DNA of 64,000 nt from Streptomonospora mangrovi. GTDB taxonomy: Bacteria; Actinomycetota; Actinomycetes; Streptosporangiales; Streptosporangiaceae. The translations under genes were made by a program, and so were the position numbers. Numbering within the stretch: position 1 is the first letter of the stretch; every line of letters starts with the position of its first letter. Below the pieces are notes generated by a model, which worked only from the letters and a program-made list of their open reading frames with translations, was not told the DNA's origin and made no database searches. Location: contig NZ_JAJAQC010000030.1 of assembly GCF_027604915.1 (NCBI RefSeq), positions 1 through 64,000 on the forward strand. Direction: 5' to 3'. Of the stretch, positions 1-7,749 are shown in pieces.

Positions 1-79
1 GGGCGCGGCGTGGCGCGCCCGCGCCGGTGGCGGGGCGCGCACCGGCGCGCGCGGGGTCGGCGGACCCGGCGCGCGGGCG

Positions 80-577
80 CTACCCGGCCGCGTGCAGCCA
101 GCGGACGGGCGCGCCGTCGCCGGCGTAGCGGAAGGGCTCCAGTTCCTCGTCCCACTCGCGGCCGGTCAGGCGGTCCAGTTCGGCGGCGAGGTCGATGTCC
201 TCCTGGGCCGCCGCGCGCTCCACGGCGTTGCGCAGCCGGGCCTCGGAGACGAGCACCTCGCCGGAGGCGCTGGTGACGGCCGTGAAGATGCCCAGCGTGG
301 GGGTGTAGCTGTAGCGGACGCCGTCGCACCCGGGGGTGGGCTCCTCGGTGACCTCGAAGCGCAGCCGCTGCCAGCCGTTGAGCGCCGATGCGATGGCACC
401 GGAAGTGCCCGGCGCGCCCTGCCAGTTCAGCTCAGCGCGATGAGCGCCGGGAGCCGCGGGCTGGGCACCCCAGTCGAGTTTCACAGGCACGCCAACCACA
501 CCCGCGACCGCCCACTCGACGTGTGGGCACAGCGCCGCGGGCGCGGAGTGGACGTACAAGACGCCACGAGCGGACAC
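80..577 (-). CDS. DUF3145 family protein
   Basis: A 165-residue protein of unknown function matching the actinobacterial DUF3145 family as I know it. The N-terminus reads SARGVLYVHSAPAALCPHVE, followed by the family's KLDW stretch and a C-terminal EPFRYAGDGAPVRWLH. The frame opens further upstream, but the start is fixed at GTG 577 because AGGAGG lies four bases before it and the family's conserved N-terminus begins there. No signal peptide or membrane segment is visible, so it is probably cytosolic. It is transcribed divergently from the sigma-factor gene at 775. No enzymatic motif is evident, so I assign no function. The family call is firm. Confidence 0.9.
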   Translation of the reverse strand: MSARGVLYVHSAPAALCPHVEWAVAGVVGVPVKLDWGAQPAAPGAHRAELNWQGAPGTSGAIASALNGWQRLRFEVTEEPTPGCDGVRYSYTPTLGIFTAVTSASGEVLVSEARLRNAVERAAAQEDIDLAAELDRLTGREWDEELEPFRYAGDGAPVRWLHAAG

Positions 578-774
578 CGAACCTCCTGATACGAACGAGT
601 GCGCTTCCCCGACGCCCTCGTACCCGAAGAGGAGCTGTCCGTCCCGGTTATTCCTCGCCCCATTGTGCCCCATTGGCACCATCGGCACCAGGTCTTCACC
701 GCGGCCGGATCCGGCGTTTCCCCGCTTCCCCTCGGGCGAGCGGCTACTGTGATCCTGCGCGCGAGGCGGGAGCT

Positions 775-1380
775 GTGAGTCTACTGGGGGTAGGAGTGGC
801 TGACCAGCCCTATGCGGAGGTCTCGACGAGCGAGCTGGTCGCGCTCGCCCGGGGCGACGACCCCGCCGCGTGGGAGGCGATCCTCGACCGCTTCGGCGGC
901 CTGGTCGGCTCCATCGTGCGCGGCTACGGGCTGTCGGTGCACGACTCCCAGGACGCCGAGCAGACCGTGTGGTTCAACCTCGCCCAGCACCTGGCCACGC
1001 TCCACTCGCCCGAGCGCGTGGGGTCGTGGCTGGCGACCTCCGCGCACAACGCGTGCCGCAGGCAGTACCGCATCGCCCGGCGCACGGCGCCCCGGGACCC
1101 GGCGCTGCTGGACGCCGCCGACCCGCGCAGCCCCGAGGTGATCCACCTCGCCGCCGAACGCGGCGACATGGTCCGGCGGGCCATCGCGGCGCTGCGCGAA
1201 CCCGACCGCACGATCGCCTACCTGGAACTTGAGGAGCCGCGCTCGCCGGCCCGCACGGTGGCGGCGCGCACGGGGCTGCGCCTGGAGGAGGTTCCGGCGG
1301 CCCGGCGCCGGGTGCGGCGGCGCCTCCAGCGCCTGCTCGGTGAAGCCAACGAGGAGAAAGGCCCCCAGCATGAGCCGTGA
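775..1380 (+). CDS. ECF-type RNA polymerase sigma factor
   Basis: A 201-residue sigma-70 family protein of the short, ECF-like class that lacks region 1 and region 3. Region 2 is visible from about residue 20 (LVALARGDDPAAWEAILDRF, then the DSQDAEQTVWFNL stretch matching the region 2.2-2.4 pattern). Region 4 follows (AAERGDMVRRAIAALREPDR, then AARTGLRLEEVPAARRRVRR), with a basic helix-turn-helix. The start is uncertain: GTG 775 has GAGG eight bases upstream, while in-frame GTG 796 follows a G-rich stretch. The last 11 bases overlap the next gene, so the two are translationally coupled. No zinc-finger anti-sigma factor is adjacent. This sigma probably directs the local CHAT module, which is inference from position only. 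Confidence 0.88.
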   Translation: MSLLGVGVADQPYAEVSTSELVALARGDDPAAWEAILDRFGGLVGSIVRGYGLSVHDSQDAEQTVWFNLAQHLATLHSPERVGSWLATSAHNACRRQYRIARRTAPRDPALLDAADPRSPEVIHLAAERGDMVRRAIAALREPDRTIAYLELEEPRSPARTVAARTGLRLEEVPAARRRVRRRLQRLLGEANEEKGPQHEP

Positions 1381-1987
1381 CGACACCTCCGGCCCCCGCC
1401 CCGACCCCGGCCTGCTGTGGGCCGAGGCCACCGGCCTTTCCCGCGCCGAGGGCGCCGGACTCCCCCGCGCGGGCGGCACCGGGAGCCTTCGCGCCGATGA
1501 CGCCGGGAGCCCCGGCGCCGCCGGCCCGGCCGACCCTGCGCCGGAGTCGGAGTCGGAGTCGGGGTCGGAGTCGGCCGCGCCCTACGCGATGAGCCCGCAG
1601 ACGCGCGCCGCCGCGCGGGCCGCCTACGCCATGCGCGTGGACCCGGCCGTGCTCGCCGGGGTCAGCGCCGACTCGGTCGAGACCCCCGCCACGGGAATCC
1701 GCGCCGCCGCCCTCCTCGCCGACGGCCCCCGCTACGTCACCTTCCACGCGCCGGGCATGACGATCGGCCTGGAGATCACCCCCCGCGCCGAGCACTGCGA
1801 CGTGGTGGGCAGGGTCTCCCCCCCGGGCCCCACCTCAGTGCGGGTCCGCCACCCCCGCTCGACCACCAGCCACACCGTCGACGCCTACGGCACCTTCATC
1901 GCCAGAGCCGTCCCCCGCGGCCCCGTCAGCCTCCTCCTCGACCGCCCCGAAGACGCCCCGATCGCCACGGAGTGGCTCTCCGTCTAG
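1370..1987 (+). CDS. Beta-rich hypothetical protein coupled to the ECF sigma factor
   Basis: A 205-residue protein I cannot assign to a named family. Residues 1-70 are low-complexity (Gly, Ala, Pro, Arg), including an Asp-rich stretch and a run of Glu-Ser pairs encoded by tandem GGAGTC hexamers. Residues 75-205 look folded. A short helical segment around AARAAYAMRVDP is followed by alternating hydrophobic strands (YVTFHAPGMTIGLEITP, VVGRVSPPG, FIARAVPRGPVSLLL), suggesting a beta-sandwich like those in carboxypeptidase-regulatory or effector-associated modules. The ATG at 1370 has GAGGAG and AAAGG upstream inside the sigma gene. It lacks the HxxxCxxC zinc motif of classic anti-sigma factors. 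Its place between sigma factor and CHAT protease suggests an anti-sigma, substrate or adaptor role, which is inference. Confidence 0.75.
   Translation: MSRDDTSGPRPDPGLLWAEATGLSRAEGAGLPRAGGTGSLRADDAGSPGAAGPADPAPESESESGSESAAPYAMSPQTRAAARAAYAMRVDPAVLAGVSADSVETPATGIRAAALLADGPRYVTFHAPGMTIGLEITPRAEHCDVVGRVSPPGPTSVRVRHPRSTTSHTVDAYGTFIARAVPRGPVSLLLDRPEDAPIATEWLSV
1543..1572 (+). repeat. Tandem GGAGTC hexamer run (5 units, one variant)
   Basis: Five consecutive hexamers, GGAGTC with one GGGGTC, lie inside the linker of the beta-rich protein and encode Glu-Ser (Gly-Ser once) dipeptides. Gain or loss of a unit would keep the reading frame and change linker length only. Confidence 0.85.
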
Positions 1988-2160
1988 CGCCTGGTCCCTC
2001 CTCGGCCGTGCGAGAGAGGCACGTGCCGTACCCGGCACCCGCGCTCCCCCACACGTGTGCAAAGGCCGCCGGGCCGCCGAGCACCGCGTTGACCTGCTCG
2101 GTCATTCCGGCGCTCAAGCCATGGAGCCGCGCGCGGCCGCGCCCGTGCCCTACCGCGCCG

Positions 2161-2368
2161 GACCGGATCGAACCGAACCGGGCTCTCCGCACTGTCCGAA
2201 CGTGGGTTTCGGCTCCACCGCCGTGCGCCCGCACCACCCGCCCTCCCGGACCTGCCGCCCCCTGCGGTTCCCGGCCAAGAGCCGCCGGGCGCCGCGTTGA
2301 CACCCCCGCCGTCCCGCCACTCGGGTCACGCGCGGCCTCGCCGCATGGGACTGGATTGAACCGAACCG
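2161..2368 (+). repeat. Direct repeat pair: GAACCGAACCG-containing 20-mers
   Basis: Twenty-base blocks at 2161-2180 and 2349-2368 differ at two positions. Both contain GAACCGAACCG preceded by GGAT. They sit 188 bases apart, and GCCGCGTTGAC-like sequence also recurs within the interval, suggesting a diverged duplication. Confidence 0.7.
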
Positions 2369-2387
2369 TCCCGCACCTCCGGCATGG

Positions 2388-2635
2388 CGGCCCGTGAACA
2401 CCCGCCGGCGGCTCCGGTCTCGTGCGGCGATCCCCAACTCCTGGTATTCCGTGTCGCCTTCGCCGTCGATCTGCCGTCGCACGCGGCAGGCGGTGGGCGC
2501 GCCCGCGCCGCCGGGCCGCACGCCCCCGGTGTGTCGGCCCGTGAACACCCGCCGGCGGCCCCCTCCAGTGCGGCGGATCACGCTTCCCGGGAGCCTGGTA
2601 TTCCAGGTCGGCTTCGTCGCCGATCTGTCATCGAA
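2388..2635 (+). repeat. Diverged tandem duplication, about 105 bp units offset about 147 bp
   Basis: An identical 24-base block occurs at 2388-2411 and 2535-2558. Downstream similarity includes GTGCGGC near 2422 and 2568, CTGGTATTCC at 2441 and 2595, and TCG.CTTCG.CG.CGATCTG further on. By eye about three quarters of positions match over about 105 bp. No reading frame is conserved between the copies, so this is a DNA-level repeat and not a duplicated gene. Confidence 0.8.
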
Positions 2636-2860
2636 ACGCGCGGGGTGGCGGGCGGGGCGGGGCCGGGTAGGGGCGACGGCAGGCCGTCTGGGGGTCGGGG
2701 TGCGATGCCGTTTGCCCACGTCCGGGGGTACGTGGGAGCCAACGGACACCTCGGGCGGCACCGGGCCGGCCGGCGGCGGGTGCGGTGGCCCTGCCGGTCG
2801 ACTACCGGCGGGGGTGGGCCGACCGGTCGGCGGCGTTTGTCCGGGTCCGTGGAGAACCGG

Positions 2861-2869
2861 TTGTCCACA
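2861..2869 (+). other. Isolated DnaA-box-like nonamer TTGTCCACA
   Basis: The nonamer equals the DnaA-box form preferred in high-GC actinomycetes. It stands alone, so it is not an origin. It could be a DnaA titration or regulatory site, or chance. Confidence 0.3.
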
Positions 2870-3024
2870 GGCGGCAGACCGGGTCTCCCCTAACGCCTGG
2901 GGCGGGTGTTATTACTTTGCGTGACCGCGCGGCGGAGCGTCTGTGCGCAGCCGGACCCGCTCCCCGCGCCGAGTGCGTAACCCCCGCGAACCCCCGCACG
3001 CACCGACCCCGAAAGGCCCCCGCC

Positions 3025-5649
3025 ATGGCCCCTGGTCGACTTCACGACGTCCGCACCCCGGTCACCCTCGTTGCCCGCGACCCCGCCGCCGCGCTGCGGC
3101 GCGGCGAGGAGGTGCTGGCCGCCGACCCCGACCCGCTGGAGCGCTCCACCGCGCTGCGGCTGCTGGGCATGGCCCAGCGCGAACTCGGCCGGTGGCGCCG
3201 CGCGCAGCGGCTGCTCAGCCAGGCGGCGGCCGTGGCGGCGCGCGCGGGACTGGGCGAGTCCGCCGCACACGCCCGCGCCTCCCGCCTCGGCCTGCTCATG
3301 ATGCGCGACGGCCCCGGCGCGGTCGGCACCGCGCTCGGCCGACTGGCCGGCGCCGCACCCTCCGCCCAGGCCCTGGTGCTGGCGCACCAAGGGGTGGGCG
3401 CCGCGCAGCGGGGGCGGTTCGACTCCGCCGTCGCCGCCTTCGACTCCGCACTCGCCCGCACCGATCCCGACTCCGACCACCACCTGCTGCCCGGCCTGCT
3501 GAGCAACCGCGGCCTGGCGCTGATGTACACCGGCCGGCTCGACGACGCGGCGGCCGACCTGCACACCGCCCTGCGCCGCACCGAAGGCGCCGCGCTGGCC
3601 TGCCTGCGCGGCATCACGCTCCAGAACCTCGGCTGCGTGGAGTTCCGGCGCGGCGACTTCGCGGCGGCGACCGCCCACTTCACCGCCGCCGACCGCCTGG
3701 TGCCGGCGGCACGCCGCCCGGCCCTGCGGCTCGACCACGTCGACGCCCTGCTCGCGGGCGGCATGTCCGCCGAGGCGGGCCGCCTCCTCGCGGGACTGGT
3801 CGACACCCCCGGCACCGACCGCGCCGAGGCCGACATCGCCATCGCCCGGCTGCTCGACGCCAAGGTGCTGCTGGGGCGCGGCGACCACGACTCCGCCTAC
3901 CGCCAGGCCCGTCGGGTGCGCCGGGCGGCGGCGCGGACCTCGCTGTGGGCGCGCCTGGCCGCGCTGATCGAGTGGTCGGCCCGGTGCGCCGCCACACCCG
4001 GGCCGGCGGCGGCCCGGCCCCGGCCGACCGCACCCGGGCCGCACGCCCGCCAGCGCACCCCTTCCTTTCCCGACCGCCCCGGGTCCGCGCTGGCGGCGCT
4101 GCCCGACTGGGCCGCCGGCCTGCCCGCCGTGACCGAGGAGACCGCCACGGCCCTCGCGCGGTGCGTGCCCACCACGCCGCTGGGGCCGCTGGCGCTGTCG
4201 CTGCCCGCCCCGCGCCCCTCGGCGGCGCTGCGCGCCCTGGCCGACGGCGACCACCCGCGGGCGCGCCGCGCGCTGCTGGGGCGCGGCGGGAGCGGGTCCC
4301 GCCCGGCCCCGGCCCCGCGCCACCTGGAACTCCTGGCCCACCACCGCTCCCACCACCGCGAGGCCGCCGCCACCGGGGCGCACGTCGCCCTGCGCAGCGG
4401 CGACGCCGCCGTGGCCCTGGACTGGATCGAGCACCGGCACGCCCTGGACCGCGCGCCGGGGCCCTGCCGCGACACCGCGTGGCTGCGCCTGCTCGACCGC
4501 TGCCGCCTGGTCCACGCCCGGGCCCGGCGGGGCGATCCCGACGCCCGGCACGAGTTCGCCGGCCTGGTCGACCGCCTCACCACGGCGCAGTGGCACCCCG
4601 GGTGCGCCGATCCGCACGGGCACACCCCGCGCCGCCACGGCCCGGCCGCCGCCGAACTCGCCGAGCGGCTGGGGTCGCGGGCGTTCGTCTGCTACGCGTC
4701 GGCGCCCGGCTTCGTCGCGGCGATCACGGTGGTGGACGGCCGGGTGCGGCTGCACCACCTGGCGTCCGCCCCCGAGGCCGAGGCGGCGGTCGCCGGGCTC
4801 TGCGCGGCGGCGCGCACCCGGCTGCTCGGCGCGCCGCCGGGGTCGGCGTCGCGCCTGCTGGACGGCCGGCCGCCCGAATCCGCCGGCGGGCGCGCCGGCG
4901 GCGAGGTCGCCACCGCCGCCGCGCGCGCCGACCGGTTGCTGTTCGCTCCCCTGACCCGGGAGGTGGGCGACCGACCGGTGGTGATCGCCCCGGCCCCCGC
5001 GATGCAGGCGCTGCCGTGGGGACTGCTTCCGGGGCTGCGCGGACGGGAGGTCAGCGTGGTCCCCTCCGGCCGCGCGTGGCTGACGGCGCAGGAGGCCGCC
5101 GCCCGGCCGGCCGGCGGCGCGGCGGATGCCGGGCGAGTACTGCTGGCCGCCGGCCGCGATCCCGAGGGCGCGGCGGCCGAGGTCGGGGCGCTGGAACGGC
5201 TCTACCCGAAGGCGCGCCGAGTCACCGGTGCCGAGGCCGGTGTCGGCGCGGTGCTGGCCGCGCTCGACGGCGCCGACCTCGCGCACCTGGCCGCCCACGG
5301 CCTGGCGTGCGCGGAGGCCCCGATGCTGTCGGGGCTGGTGCTGGAGGACGCCTCCCTCTTCGCCTACGACCTGGAATGCCTGCACCACGTGCCGCGCACC
5401 ACGGTCCTGTCGGCCTGCTGGGTGGGCGGCTCGGTGCCCGCGCCGTGGGGAACGCCGCTGGGCATGGCGGCGTCGCTGCTGTCCAGCGGCGGCGCGGTGG
5501 TCGTGGCCTCGGTGCTGCCGGTCAGCGACCAGGACGTCTCGGCGGCCATGGTCGGCTTCCACACAGCCCTGACCCGGGGCGCCACCCCGTCCCGCGCGGT
5601 CGCCGACCACCTCGCCGACGCCGGTTTCCTCTGCTACGGCGCCGGGTGA
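3025..5649 (+). CDS. TPR-CHAT domain protein (caspase-like protease)
   Basis: An 874-residue protein. Residues 15-350 are TPR-like helical pairs (for example LLSNRGLALMYTGRLDDAAA and NLGCVEFRRGDFAAATAHF). A Pro/Ala-rich linker near 340-365 leads to more helices. Residues about 550-874 form a CHAT domain, the caspase-HetF-associated-with-TPRs fold, with the expected catalytic pair His758 in HLAAHG and Cys798 in LSACWVGG. A second CHAT landmark, MQALPWGLLPGL, lies about 90 residues before the His. ATG 3025 is chosen because GAAAGG lies eight bases upstream. There is no signal peptide, so it is cytosolic. It is predicted to be a cysteine protease whose TPR arm recognises a partner. It lies downstream of, and co-directional with, the sigma factor pair across a 1 kb spacer. 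Confidence 0.88.
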   Translation: MAPGRLHDVRTPVTLVARDPAAALRRGEEVLAADPDPLERSTALRLLGMAQRELGRWRRAQRLLSQAAAVAARAGLGESAAHARASRLGLLMMRDGPGAVGTALGRLAGAAPSAQALVLAHQGVGAAQRGRFDSAVAAFDSALARTDPDSDHHLLPGLLSNRGLALMYTGRLDDAAADLHTALRRTEGAALACLRGITLQNLGCVEFRRGDFAAATAHFTAADRLVPAARRPALRLDHVDALLAGGMSAEAGRLLAGLVDTPGTDRAEADIAIARLLDAKVLLGRGDHDSAYRQARRVRRAAARTSLWARLAALIEWSARCAATPGPAAARPRPTAPGPHARQRTPSFPDRPGSALAALPDWAAGLPAVTEETATALARCVPTTPLGPLALSLPAPRPSAALRALADGDHPRARRALLGRGGSGSRPAPAPRHLELLAHHRSHHREAAATGAHVALRSGDAAVALDWIEHRHALDRAPGPCRDTAWLRLLDRCRLVHARARRGDPDARHEFAGLVDRLTTAQWHPGCADPHGHTPRRHGPAAAELAERLGSRAFVCYASAPGFVAAITVVDGRVRLHHLASAPEAEAAVAGLCAAARTRLLGAPPGSASRLLDGRPPESAGGRAGGEVATAAARADRLLFAPLTREVGDRPVVIAPAPAMQALPWGLLPGLRGREVSVVPSGRAWLTAQEAAARPAGGAADAGRVLLAAGRDPEGAAAEVGALERLYPKARRVTGAEAGVGAVLAALDGADLAHLAAHGLACAEAPMLSGLVLEDASLFAYDLECLHHVPRTTVLSACWVGGSVPAPWGTPLGMAASLLSSGGAVVVASVLPVSDQDVSAAMVGFHTALTRGATPSRAVADHLADAGFLCYGAG

Positions 5650-5877
5650 GCCGCAGTCAGCGGCCGGGACCAGCGTCGCCAGACGGGACCGCCTCCACAG
5701 CCACCCGCCCCGCCGTCCCAGTCACCGCACGGATTCCTCGCGAGTCCGCCGGCGCCAGCCCGGCGTCCAGGCAGTGCGTGGAACGGGTCCGGACAGGTGC
5801 GCGCCCGAGCCCGCGAGCCACGACACCAGGCGTTCGGCGGACACGGCCCACCCCGCAGAAGGATCCACAAGCGGTGG

Positions 5878-6348
5878 CTAAGGGCCGCGGCTGTCGCCTC
5901 CGGAGCGGTCGGTGGGTGTGCCGGCGATTGCCCCGGCCAGGGTGAAGAGGAACATGAACCCGATCGGGATCATCGGCCAGAACAGCAGGGGTTCGGCCGC
6001 GATGATGCTGGTGACCCCCCAGATCCCGACGAGGATCACCGAGATCGCGGCCAGGCCGCGCCACGGCTCCAGGCGGTCGCGCCACTCGGGCTGGCCCGGG
6101 TGGGGGCCCACCGCCGCCGGGGGGATCTGCGGCGCGGGCTCGGGGACGGCGGGGGGTTCGGGGAGGTCGGCGGTCAGCGGCCACAGGTCGCCCATGACCT
6201 TGGCGCGCATGGCCAGGCCGAGGCGCTCCTGGTACTCCTCCAAATTCAGCCGGCCTTCCTGGAGGGCGCGGGCCAGGCGCTCGGCGCAGGCGTCGCGGTC
6301 GGCGTCGGACGCCCGCATCCGGTCAGGGGGCAACTTCTGGTCGTCCAT
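5878..6348 (-). CDS. DUF1707 domain membrane protein (copy A)
   Basis: A 156-residue protein. Residues 11-65 are the DUF1707 (SHOCT-like) module with the family hallmark MRASDADRDACAERL and a GRLNLEEYQERL core. A Pro-rich linker follows, then two hydrophobic segments (about 97-113 and 119-142) and a short polar tail. The N-terminal module is probably cytosolic with a two-helix membrane hairpin behind it. Function is unknown. ATG 6348 has GGAGGG 11 bases upstream and aligns with the start chosen for copy B. It is last in a run of three paralogues and lies 36 bases after copy B, so it is likely cotranscribed. Confidence 0.88.
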   Translation of the reverse strand: MDDQKLPPDRMRASDADRDACAERLARALQEGRLNLEEYQERLGLAMRAKVMGDLWPLTADLPEPPAVPEPAPQIPPAAVGPHPGQPEWRDRLEPWRGLAAISVILVGIWGVTSIIAAEPLLFWPMIPIGFMFLFTLAGAIAGTPTDRSGGDSRGP

Positions 6349-6384
6349 GGGTCGTCGGTCCCTCCATGAGGAGTGGTGACGCTC

Positions 6385-6837
6385 TCACCTGCGGGAGCCG
6401 GAGCTTTCGTCGGGCCAGATGGCGGCGGCGACCAGGATCGCCGCCCAGATACCCAACGGCACCAGCGGCCAGTAGGGCAGCAGGTCGCCGCCCATGATGC
6501 TGGTGACTCCCCAGATTCCGGTCATGATGACCGCGCCGCCCAGCCACCACCGCCATTCGTCTACCCAGTCCTTCCACGGCGATGCCAGGGCGGAGCGGGA
6601 GGCGGCGGCCGGCGCGAAGTCGTCGCGTTCGGCGGGCGGCGGGGGCAGGGGGAGGTCGGCGGTGAGCGCGCGCAACTGGCCGATCAGCACCGCGTTCATG
6701 GCCTCGTCCAGGCGGCGTTCGTACTCGGCGAGGTCGAGGCGACCCTCCGACAGCGCGGTGGCGAGGCGTTCGGCGCAGGCATCCCGATCAGCGTCCGAGG
6801 CACGCATTCTGCTCTCCGGGACGCGTTCGTCGTCCAA
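6385..6837 (-). CDS. DUF1707 domain membrane protein (copy B)
   Basis: A 150-residue paralogue of its neighbour, with an identical MRASDADRDACAERL signature followed by GRLDLAEYERRL, a Pro-rich linker, and two hydrophobic segments (GGAVIMTGIWGVTSIMGG and WPLVPLGIWAAILVAAAIW). An ATG exists 36 bases further upstream. I chose TTG 6837 because the resulting N-terminus MDDERVPESRM lines up with MDDQKLPPDRM of copy A and a G-rich ribosome site (AGGGGG) lies just before it. Function is unknown. The shared segment GIWGVTSI with copy A shows recent common descent. Confidence 0.88.
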   Translation of the reverse strand: MDDERVPESRMRASDADRDACAERLATALSEGRLDLAEYERRLDEAMNAVLIGQLRALTADLPLPPPPAERDDFAPAAASRSALASPWKDWVDEWRWWLGGAVIMTGIWGVTSIMGGDLLPYWPLVPLGIWAAILVAAAIWPDESSGSRR

Positions 6838-7178
6838 CGCCCACCCCCTGCCGCACGATGATGGGGATTTCACGATACGCCGCGCGGGCGCGGGAGAAAA
6901 GCGGCTCGGCGGGCCTCGCGGCCCGGCGGCGGGGGCCGCCGACGCGCCCGGGGCGCGCGCAGCGCGGCGGCGCGCACCCGCGGACGGTGGTATCGCCCGA
7001 GGTCACCGGGGCGGCGCGGCAGGGGTGCGCGAGGAGGAGGCGTGGGCGGGGGTGGGCCTGGGCGGGCGGTGCCGGGCGGCGGGATCCGCCGAAGGGGTGT
7101 TCCCGGAAGGCGCGCTCGCGGGACGGGTCGTCCGTGGGAGAGACGCGCGGGAGGCGGGTGGGGGTGTGCGGGTCGAGA
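6838..7178. other. Intergenic gap between DUF1707 copies B and C
   Basis: About 340 GC-rich bases with no frame that looks coding. It presumably carries the promoter or 5' leader for the B-A pair. I see no clear -10/-35 pair, hairpin or repeat. Confidence 0.5.
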
Positions 7179-7637
7179 TCAGTCCTTGTCGCCGAAGAGC
7201 AGCGAGGCCACCAGGACCGCCGCCCAGATGCCGAGCGGGATGATCGGCCAGAACGTCTGCATCTCGCCCGAGGCGATGCTGGTGACCAGCCAGATACCGC
7301 TCATGATCACCGCGCCGCCGGCCCAGTCGCGCCACTCCGCCACCACGCCCTTGCGGCGCTTGCGGCAGCCGGCGGCCTTGGCGCCGGTCTCGGCGAGGTC
7401 GACCGGGCCGTTGTCCGGCGCGGCCGCGGCGGCGGGGTCCCGCGGCGCGGGGAGGTCGGCGGTCAGCGGGACGAGGTCGCCCATGGTGACCGCGCCCATG
7501 GCGGTGTCCAGGCGCTGCTCGTACTCCGCGAGGTCCAGGCGGCCCTCGGAGAGCGCGGTCGCGAGGTGCTGAGCGACCCGGTCCCGGTCGGCGTCCGACG
7601 CGCGGAGCCCGCTGTGCGGTGTCAGGTCGGCACTCAA
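7179..7637 (-). CDS. DUF1707 domain membrane protein (copy C)
   Basis: A 152-residue third paralogue: LRASDADRDRVAQHL, GRLDLAEYEQRLD, a linker with a basic patch (CRKRRKG), then GGAVIMSGIWLVTSIASG and a second hydrophobic helix (IIPLGIWAAVLVASLLFG). The start is TTG 7637, backed by GGAGGGG a few bases upstream. It is separated from copy B by about 340 bases, so it may have its own transcript. The basic patch before the first membrane helix implies a cytosolic N-terminus by the positive-inside rule. Molecular role unknown. Confidence 0.87.
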   Translation of the reverse strand: MSADLTPHSGLRASDADRDRVAQHLATALSEGRLDLAEYEQRLDTAMGAVTMGDLVPLTADLPAPRDPAAAAAPDNGPVDLAETGAKAAGCRKRRKGVVAEWRDWAGGAVIMSGIWLVTSIASGEMQTFWPIIPLGIWAAVLVASLLFGDKD

Positions 7638-7749
7638 CGGTCCCCTCCTCTTCCAGTGCGGCTTTTTCGAGGTTAGACGCCCTGGACGCCGCCGCGGATC
7701 CCTCTCGGGGGGTGTGTGGTGTACGACTTTGGGACTACACCCGCCCTGG

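Larger units (their letters stand above)
1988..3024. other. 1 kb intergenic spacer with degenerate repeats
   Basis: No convincing gene on either strand. Short frames here lack ribosome sites and recognisable protein content. The spacer holds diverged direct repeats (listed separately), a short AT-richer stretch at about 2905-2922 and one DnaA-box-like nonamer. It separates the sigma/beta-protein pair from the CHAT gene. It may be a regulatory region or the eroded remains of duplicated sequence. Confidence 0.7.

Noticed and set aside
2890-5610. Long open frame on the strand opposite the CHAT gene (about 900 codons)
   Set aside because: High-GC mirror of the real gene: it is almost all G/A/R/Q, lacks a ribosome site and has no domain.
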